DNA from: Pedobacter sp. PAMC26386 | GTDB lineage: Bacteria > Bacteroidota > Bacteroidia > Sphingobacteriales > Sphingobacteriaceae | DNA: 64,000 nucleotides | Assembly (NCBI GenBank): GCA_014302835.1 | Contig: CP060294.1 | Location: 2,108,001 to 2,172,000 of the forward strand | Direction of reading: 5' to 3' | Part shown: positions 62,501 through 64,000 of the stretch, one piece after another | How positions within the stretch are numbered: position 1 is the first letter of the stretch | Layout of the letters: each line of letters opens with the position of its first letter | Program-made: the position numbers and the translations under genes | Notes under the pieces: model-generated | Told to the model about the DNA's origin: nothing | The model's input: the letters and a program-made list of their open reading frames with translations, nothing else | The model's database searches: none

Positions 62501-64000
62501 CGACAATACCTTCTCTGTCAAAAGCACCCTCAGGGATGACATAACCAATAAGCCGATTATTCCCATTCTGATCTGTTTTAACTGCAACTACTGCTGCATT
62601 AACCAGATCACATAATTGAAGTTCAGCTTCAATCTCTCCTGGTTCTATTCGGAATCCCCTGATTTTCACCTGATCATCTATCCGGCCTAAATATTCAATA
62701 TGACCATTAGGCAGCCAGCGCGCAAGATCACCTGTGCGGTACAAGCGTGCACCCGGCTTTGCAGCATATGTATCAGAAATAAATTTTTCAGCAGAAAGTT
62801 CCGGGCGGTTCAGATAACCACGAGCCACCCCTGCACCACCCACACATAACTCTCCAGCAACCCCCACAGGGCACAATCTGCCCTGCTCATTCTGAATATA
62901 AACTTGTACATTTTCTATCGGCTTCCCAATAACAACTGTATTGTTCTCTAATATTGGTTCATCAGTAAGACTCGTACAAACTGTATTTTCTGTAGGTCCG
63001 TATGCATTAATCACACGAACACCTTTAGCTTTAATATAACGGGCATCTTCACGGTTTAATGGCTCTCCGGCAGACACCACGGTAGTAACTGGCCCCAGTA
63101 CATCTTTAACCAGATGCTGATAAGAGGGCGGCAGTGTAACTACCTCTACCTGGTGTTTTTTAACCATAGCACCAAAACTTTCTGCCGAAAGCAGATCTTC
63201 TTTTTGCGGCAGTACCAGTACCCCGCCACTTAATAAAGTATTAAATACTTCATAGCAGGATGCATCAAAACCAAAAGAAGCAAACTGCAGGAATCTTGTT
63301 CCATGCGTTAACCGCAGGGCATTCCGCTGACTCATAGCTAAGTTAACCACTCCACTATGTTCTATCAATACACCTTTTGGTTTTCCGGTCGAACCAGAAG
63401 TATAAATCACGTAGGCCAGATTTTGTTCCGTTAAAGCAGTGCTAACCGGCCCTTTCACATGTGCGCCTATCTCCTCCCATTCTTCATCCAGTGCAATTAC
63501 TTCAATATGATCAGCCAGGTGTGGCAATTTAGGTTTACTGTTCCCATCAGTGATTATTACACTGGCGCCGGTATCAGCTAAAATATAACTAATCCTTGAT
63601 GCCGGATAATCCGGATCGATAGGCACATAGGCAGCTCCTGCTTTCAGAATACCAAAAATACCAGTGATCATTTCCAGAGATCTGCCCAGACAAATCGGGA
63701 CAAGGGTTTCTGTCGTTACTCCTTTAATGGTTAAATAATGTGCCAGCTGATTTGCCCGCTCATCTAATTCTCTATAGCTTAAAGACTGATCTTCAAACAT
63801 TATAGCAATAGCATCAGGTGCATATTCTACCTGTAAAGCAAACGCATCAAGCAAGGTAGTCCCCGGTTCAGGTTCATCAACAACAGCGATCTCATTAAAG
63901 GACAATAAAAGCTCTTCTTCTGCTGCACTCAGCATTTCCAGATCACCAATTTTGGTAATCGGATTATTCACTATCGCTCGCAATAACAGTTCAAAATGGG
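47556..64000 (-). CDS. Multimodular non-ribosomal peptide synthetase, 3' part (5' end outside window)
   Basis: One open frame of more than 5,480 codons that is still open at base 64000, so more modules lie beyond. Residue numbers count from codon 63983. The visible order is A1-T1-E1, C2-A2-T2-E2, C3-A3-T3-E3, C4-A4-T4-TE. Carrier-domain serines: S579, S2105, S3622, S5144. Condensation motifs after each E domain read HHxxLDGWS (DCL type, accepting a D-residue). Pocket residues read by eye against GrsA: A1 DAYTVAAVC (aromatic), A2 and A4 DIWELTADD (probably basic), A3 DAWFLGNVV (the known Leu code). The TE has GHSLGG and GDHDSL. It should make and release a peptide of alternating D/L residues. 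No MbtH or phosphopantetheinyl transferase is visible. Confidence 0.95.
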   Translation of the reverse strand, partial: HFELLLRAIVNNPITKIGDLEMLSAAEEELLLSFNEIAVVDEPEPGTTLLDAFALQVEYAPDAIAIMFEDQSLSYRELDERANQLAHYLTIKGVTTETLVPICLGRSLEMITGIFGILKAGAAYVPIDPDYPASRISYILADTGASVIITDGNSKPKLPHLADHIEVIALDEEWEEIGAHVKGPVSTALTEQNLAYVIYTSGSTGKPKGVLIEHSGVVNLAMSQRNALRLTHGTRFLQFASFGFDASCYEVFNTLLSGGVLVLPQKEDLLSAESFGAMVKKHQVEVVTLPPSYQHLVKDVLGPVTTVVSAGEPLNREDARYIKAKGVRVINAYGPTENTVCTSLTDEPILENNTVVIGKPIENVQVYIQNEQGRLCPVGVAGELCVGGAGVARGYLNRPELSAEKFISDTYAAKPGARLYRTGDLARWLPNGHIEYLGRIDDQVKIRGFRIEPGEIEAELQLCDLVNAAVVAVKTDQNGNNRLIGYVIPEGAFDREGIVAYLKDKLPDYMIPSLLLPLEIIPLTPNGKIDRKALPEPGDIIVSASDYVAPRNPMEQALIAIWQDLLGVSKVGIHDNFFELGGDSIVTIQVVSRSKRAGYDLHPKDLFIYQTVEKLSALLLARKSNEVTAEQGQLVGTAGLLPIQQWFFEATGPNPSHFNQQVLLSIDKDIKQAILIAAVEQLITYHDALRFTYKKGSHGWEQTYGSHPGALKIVDLQELPSHQLLEHIESVCELTQRSLDLEQGILFNAVLILTPETDAHHRLLFVGHHLVVDGVSWRILLEDIGLLIAHPDQLAVIVLGHKSSSYRQWHSALVSYGQRRRLLDQQAHWENITAQYHPLKTEKEERGIVTIADTVNHTSRLDSEITRRLLQDTNRAYHTEINDLLLSALALTLAKWNGSTKVSIGLEGHGREDILKDIDTSRTVGWFTSLFPVLLEVDETQDTGSVLKAVKEQLRQVPDKGIGYGVLKYINKAESLQGPEPWDIIFNYLGQMDNAVDTEGALDGAVENTGTAIDEAYPVRENLSVNSIIQGGVLMVTWTYSNKHFTDEGIIRLADSYLSHLEELIGHCASQMHVSYTPADYNFSGLITNDELDSFLEEDFNGTPRRTQLESMYRLSGLQEGMLFHSIYDGQASAYVEQFTGELTDLNVTAFLRSWEYLLQHHSILRSGFYYDVFAVPVQCVYHEVVLPVTMLDYRHLDKAAQVQAITEFEANAKLEGFDFTVAPLMRITLTRLDDNRYRLLWNFHHMLLDGWSSPVLLEKLLLAYEALAAGNPLPVIAKDNYEDYIRYTERRDKEEEELYWRGYLKGISEGCLLPFVSTTVNRTKGIGEYREQSLVLNAAFTAQLSRFAQRHRVTVNTLMQGVWAYLLYRYTGRPDVVYGVTVSGRPEDLPGVERAVGMYINTLPLYTVIDSSAGIVQWLQELQISQLQSREYQHTPLNVTQRWAMVEGDLFDSLLVFENYPVSKVVSDSSDDVELQNAEMREQTNYPLSLIVSSGATINVVFSYNSTLLEDTYVTAISAHVEQVLRQMLVQETGALSAIELLTAGEQEQLLNVFNATETVYPHDKTAIDIFETQVLLNPLAVAIVFEDQVYTYQELNERSNQLAGYLRSKGVVTDTLVPVCLERSAEMAVAILGILKAGGAYVPVDPGYPDERISFMLEDTNASVIVTTSELKAKIVAFASSDTVLLDADRDKINTWGVTSPVNSSGPGDLAYVIYTSGSTGKPKGVMVEHAGMLNHLYAKINDLQLTAETVVAFTASYTFDISVWQLFSALLCGGKTVIYSTESILEPAILIDAVEADGVTILELVPSYLNAVLQENTLPELKQLSYLLVTGEAVSQPLLAQWFAHTHYSRIPVVNAYGPTEASDDICHHIMYEAPSRINVPVGKPVQNMRIYVLSSGDQLCPVGVPGEICVSGIGVSRGYLNRSDLTASRFVDTPFEESGKMYRTGDLGRWLPDGTVEYLGRIDDQVKIRGFRIELGEIENVLQQNEAIIQAAVIVKSDESGNKRLVAYVVAEGTFDREATVSWLKNHLPEYMVPGLFVALDQLPLTGNGKVDRKGLPDPDMGSLQTGSYSAPRNEQETILAGIWEELLHIPQVGIYDNFFELGGDSIITIQVVSRARRAGFSLHPRDLFVHQTIAGLSACLSTEVAGSSSGEQGLLDGESGLLPIQQHYLESGAAALSHYNQDVLLAIDKNVSTVLLSSAINQLVEAHDALRFTYSQTEDGWKQAYGDYSGNLEISDLSGVSPADLSSVIAVNNAQYQSSLDIQTGIVLRTVLILTPETESHNRLLLVIHHLVVDVVSWRVLLEDLELLLAQESIPSYKTASYRQWYQSLITYGKRTSVQNQHRYWEKQVAAAKPMRTIHAWSGILTGADIQQHAATLNAALTRQLLQDVPRAYHTVVNDLLLTALAQTLAWWSAYDTVVVGLEGHGREDFIPDIDISRTVGWFTSLYPVMLSVSPDANHGEQLKSIKEQLRQIPDKGLGYGVLKYIDKASGLQGSDPWEVEFNYLGQMDNLVQEKGNTLLSGASESTGASTAESHPVRELLSINSLVQGGELRMNWSFSSRHFTPEAIEEMSSAYLENLKNLITHCIAVETPVFTPSDYNLGEEITNEELDKFLDAAYNGAPRRTQLESISRLSGLQEGMLFHSLYDDKAGAYSKQFSCELVTPDIDAFVQSWYGILQRHSILRSGFYYHEFKVPVQCVYHEVKIPVEILDCSQLDKAEQEQYLRNYELADLKKGFDFTAAPLMRICFVKLDNERYYMLWSHHHILLDGWSMPIVMEELLTNYEHLVSGKSMPILAPDRYGDYIRYIERQDKEEATTYWRKYLDGLDEASLLPFISNSSDRTKSYGGYGEEVFQLDAEFTRLLTRYAQQNRVTINTLMQGVWSYLLYNYTGRKDVAFGIVVSGRPENLAGVESAVGMYINTLPLHGRVDLAQDFAAGLQQIQTEQIESRAYQYNSLSEIQRLSGITGDLFDTLMVFENYPVSETLNAQPWKLRVENVSSEEHTNYPLSVIIMAGKQIDIHFSHNNLIEHHYVKAIAHHFKTVLEQVASSSKVLKFGELNLLTTAEQQQILYDFNAKNISLLPSESIVELFAGAAAAQINRPAIITGAESLSYRELNEQSSRFAHYLRKRGVANGTLVPVCQERSAGMMITMLAIMKTGGVYVPIDPGYPAERIHYMLSDTAAGLLICNDKIATMLGMTGGLELINPEHLTEELKQYPVSAPLIHIELNDLAYVIYTSGSTGQPKGVQITHAGLSNLINWHHERYHLTRDSKTTTAAGVGFDAFGWEVWPTLATGATLYIIDNEQRLSPSTLADYYINNGITHSFLSTVLIPEFIEATRNRASSLKYLLAGGDKLAAVSLEGLTYKIINNYGPTENSVVTTSYELLADSGETAPPIGTPISHTQVYILNADNKISPIGVPGELCISGVGLATGYLNRESMTAEKFVSNPFIGNYGGQMYRSGDLARWLPDGNIEYLGRIDDQVKIRGYRIELGEIENVLQQNIAVKHAVVLVKSDARDHKQLVGYIVPESSFDKGGLIAYLKDRLPDYMVPALWVSLEKLPLTSNGKVDKKMLPEPDISMLLTNNYESSRNGTEQALVEIWQDLLRLEQVGVHDNFFELGGDSIITIQAVSRAKRAGYEFQPKDLFAYQTIAGLSKLLQERAHVVSYAEEGLLTGDSGLLPIQQWYFDLDTPSVSHFNQHVLLTVSKDIDIAVIADSILQLASYHDSLRFIYTKTEDKWEQQYGIYTGALETADLQNLTADVLPEAIREYGDQVQRSLDIEQGIIFRAVLFLTPEKDQDNRLLLVVHHLAVDGVSWRILLEDLGLLIKQPGKTAVSVLGSKSASYRQWYKALEGYGQRINKQHTYWTEAVQHYVPLPEDHIYTERLTLADIGTKVTRLNSTDTQRLLQEVPQAYHTEINDVLLCALATTLSQWGNISQITVGLEGHGREDIMAGIDTSRTVGWFTNLYPVSLETETSRDIGYKLKSVKEQLRKIPAKGIGFGVLKYIEKLATLQQKGTWNIVFNYLGQLDNMVSEQGELGMANEQAGDSVAEDYPLTDKLSVNTMIQGGELVLDWSYSTKHYDVANMEKLADLYIENLQNLISHCSVQQKPAFTPFDYGLNGLVTVNELDRFLDEDYLGAPRRTQVESIYRLGGLQEGMLFHELYNEQGAFTEQLSCDLMTLRTDQFIRSWEILIQQHSILRTGFHHDVFSIPVQCVYKEVSLSVTLLDYRSMGKEEQGRAMEEYEHADRIKGFDLKAAPLMRICLIQLSADKYRMLWSFHHILLDGWSVPVLLAELFANYEQLEAGKQVEEQPADRYEDYIRYIEKQDKEQTAAYWRNYLAPAEEGCLLPFVSATADRTRGVGMKEGIVKFDSAMTELISNYAKQQHLTVNSVMQGVWAYLLYRYTGRQEVIYGVTVSGRPEDLSGIESKVGMYINTLPLYIHVDQSADITTWLQKVQQGQLDSREYQYTTLNDIQRLTSIKGDLFDTSIVFQNYPVSESDLQKGGELEVSDIVVHPQTNYPLTINVITGRETNLLFVHNDELLDTQAVNMMMGHFKQVLLQLVEKGVKTWKEVELLTAAEEEQLLITFNSNIVAFPHTQTLVDLFLKQSALTSEATAIIFGDTSWSYRKLNEDSGRLANYLRSKGVKTDTLVPVFLERSAEMVVAILGVMKAGGAYVPLDITYPAERISYILKDTAASIVITTSDISSQITTVSDVSTVLLDQDVETINGYRSETASGEVQPKDLAYVIYTSGSTGQPKGVMVEHAGMLNHLYSKVNDLNLDKESVVAFTASYTFDISVWQIFSALLSGGQTIIYPSQLILQPAALLEKVEENGVTILELVPSYLTAVLREEITAKLEKLQYLLVTGEAVSQPLLAQWFGHPDYGRIPVVNAYGPTEASDDICHYFMYETPKQINIPLGSPIQNLQVYVLNNELNLCPVGVTGEICVAGIGVSRGYLNRPDLTAAKFIKDPFNSENKMYRTGDLGRWLPDGNIEYLGRVDDQVKVRGFRIELGEIENVLQQYEDINQAVVVVKDDANGNKRLVAYLSTNEEYDKESMSVWLKGVLPEYMVPSFFIRLEELPLTPNGKIDKKALPDPDTNELLTTVYVAPRNQLQGALAEIWQNMLGIPRVGIYDNFFELGGLSLLVIGLISVIKKELRHQLNVRDIFNYPTIHQLAEIINTRTEDAALDLGAPENQLLNDHIVLLNEGPVSFPVFMLPGAAGVCEVYSALGQALNETCALYGLQMPGVFEGEVPMRDLTAIAARNINWMKEVQPVGPYRFIGHSLGGIVIHEMTKQLEAAGELVQVGIILDKDTSTDSSFHGGEDNGEVLFKLAMLVFELGSMVTKPYPEWIWKLKEGFSLSDRNNIIPAITLIVMDNIGNNQHYANFILRILNLVISNAFLEYAVTGQINASLLIVKAEQTLWEENSGCLGWEAFASKTEAITVPGDHDSLVGNENLPVLGAKLTAYLEQFRG
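47559..51605 (-). other. NRPS module 4: C-A-T-TE, predicted L-basic residue and release
   Basis: The C domain has HHILLDGWS near 51135. The A domain carries the same pocket code as module 2 (FDISVWQ, ELVPS, VTGEA, EASDD). The carrier motif is GGLSLL instead of GGDS (Ser S5144, 48552-48554). The thioesterase covers about 48390-47560 with nucleophile in GHSLGG, likely Asp in ILDKDTS and His in GDHDSLV. No E domain, so the last residue should stay L. Release may be cyclisation or hydrolysis. Confidence 0.82.
51606..56165 (-). other. NRPS module 3: C-A-T-E, predicted D-leucine
   Basis: The C domain has HHHILLDGWS near 55685. A-domain pocket FDAFGWE, ITHSFLS, LLAGGDK and NNYGPTENSVV give D-A-W-F-L-G-N-V-V, the well-known Leu code of surfactin- and bacitracin-type A domains. 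The T domain Ser is S3622 (53118-53120). The E domain reads HHLAVDGVS with FNYLGQLDN, so epimerisation to D-Leu is expected. Confidence 0.85.
56166..60725 (-). other. NRPS module 2: C-A-T-E, predicted basic residue, variant E motif
   Basis: The C domain has HHMLLDGWS near 60255. A-domain pocket FDISVWQ, TILELVPS, LLVTGEA and NAYGPTEASDD give D-I-W-E-L-T-A-D-D. The acidic residues at positions 278, 330 and 331 suggest a positively charged side chain (Lys, Orn, Arg or similar). The T domain Ser is S2105. The E domain reads HHLVVDVVS (57099-57119): the Gly of the HHxxxDG motif is replaced by Val. Confidence 0.78.
60726..63990 (-). other. NRPS module 1 (visible): A-T-E, predicted D-aromatic residue
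   Basis: The A domain spans about 62350-63860: YIYTSGSTGKPKG core, pocket segment FDASCYE at about 63250, and NAYGPTENTVC. The derived code D-A-Y-T-V-A-A-V-C is close to Phe-type codes (GrsA has W at the third place), so Phe, Tyr or Trp. The T domain has GGDS (S579, 62247-62249). The E domain has HHLVVDG near 61680 and FNYLGQMD, intact. The last bases of the window are the end of the preceding condensation domain. Confidence 0.8.

Noticed and set aside
47556..64000. The repeated blocks in the NRPS as genomic tandem repeats
   Set aside because: The repetition follows the module order of the enzyme (A, T, E, C) and is explained by protein function; only the A2/A4 identity is noted as a finding.
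1..64000. CRISPR arrays, prophage genes, replication origin
   Set aside because: No regularly spaced repeats, no integrase or phage structural genes, and no dnaA boxes or origin-like cluster were seen.

Overview
The window looks like chromosomal DNA of a Bacteroidota bacterium, most likely a Sphingobacteriaceae member such as Pedobacter (inferred from gene content, not from a database search). The support is: repeated TAnnTTTG promoter elements with few strong Shine-Dalgarno sites, several TonB-dependent receptors with carboxypeptidase-like N-terminal domains, an ECF sigma/FecR pair, LytTR signalling, a 7TM-DISM sensor and a DUF5686 protein. There is no rRNA, intact tRNA, CRISPR array or insertion sequence.

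Layout. 1-5000: a CPBP membrane protease (partial), an HD phosphohydrolase, a small uncharacterised protein, two tandem paralogous lipoproteins and a DUF4198 protein. 5015-11200: a TonB siderophore-type receptor, a 39-codon membrane peptide, a LytTR kinase/regulator pair, an unusual kinase-like protein and a small beta-rich protein. 11205-24451: mostly regulators and acetyltransferases. These include a membrane sensor fused to a transposase-derived DNA-binding domain, a MarR-GNAT fusion under a 47-bp perfect palindrome, a TetR/TetX-like pair with a clear operator, a LysR/rhodanese divergent pair, a frameshifted GNAT gene with an in-frame A_AAA_AAA slip site, a small ABC transporter and a serine hydrolase. 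23876-32650: an ECF sigma factor with a truncated FecR, two TonB receptors in opposite orientation, a beta-helix lipoprotein and a secreted histidine phosphatase. 32698-32845: a promoter and a folded stretch with a tRNA-like T-arm. 32874-39730: a four-gene operon that reads as a chaperone-usher-like surface fibre system (barrel protein, small subunit, PapD-like chaperone, larger subunit), beside a divergent LuxR-type response regulator. 39850-44953: an M61 peptidase, an unknown protein and a DUF5686 protein.

45012-64000 is the 3' end of a non-ribosomal peptide synthetase locus on the minus strand: one open frame of more than 5,480 codons that continues past the window, then an ABC exporter and a BaeB/PksB-like metallo-hydrolase. 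The visible part is A-T-E / C-A-T-E / C-A-T-E / C-A-T-TE. Specificity residues read by eye suggest D-aromatic, D-basic, D-Leu and L-basic residues, released by the terminal thioesterase. A cationic peptide, possibly a lipopeptide, is the likely product.

The best candidates for undescribed biology are the chaperone-usher-like operon, the DISM-transposase-domain sensor, the NRPS product, and the palindrome-controlled or near-leaderless promoters found through the window.
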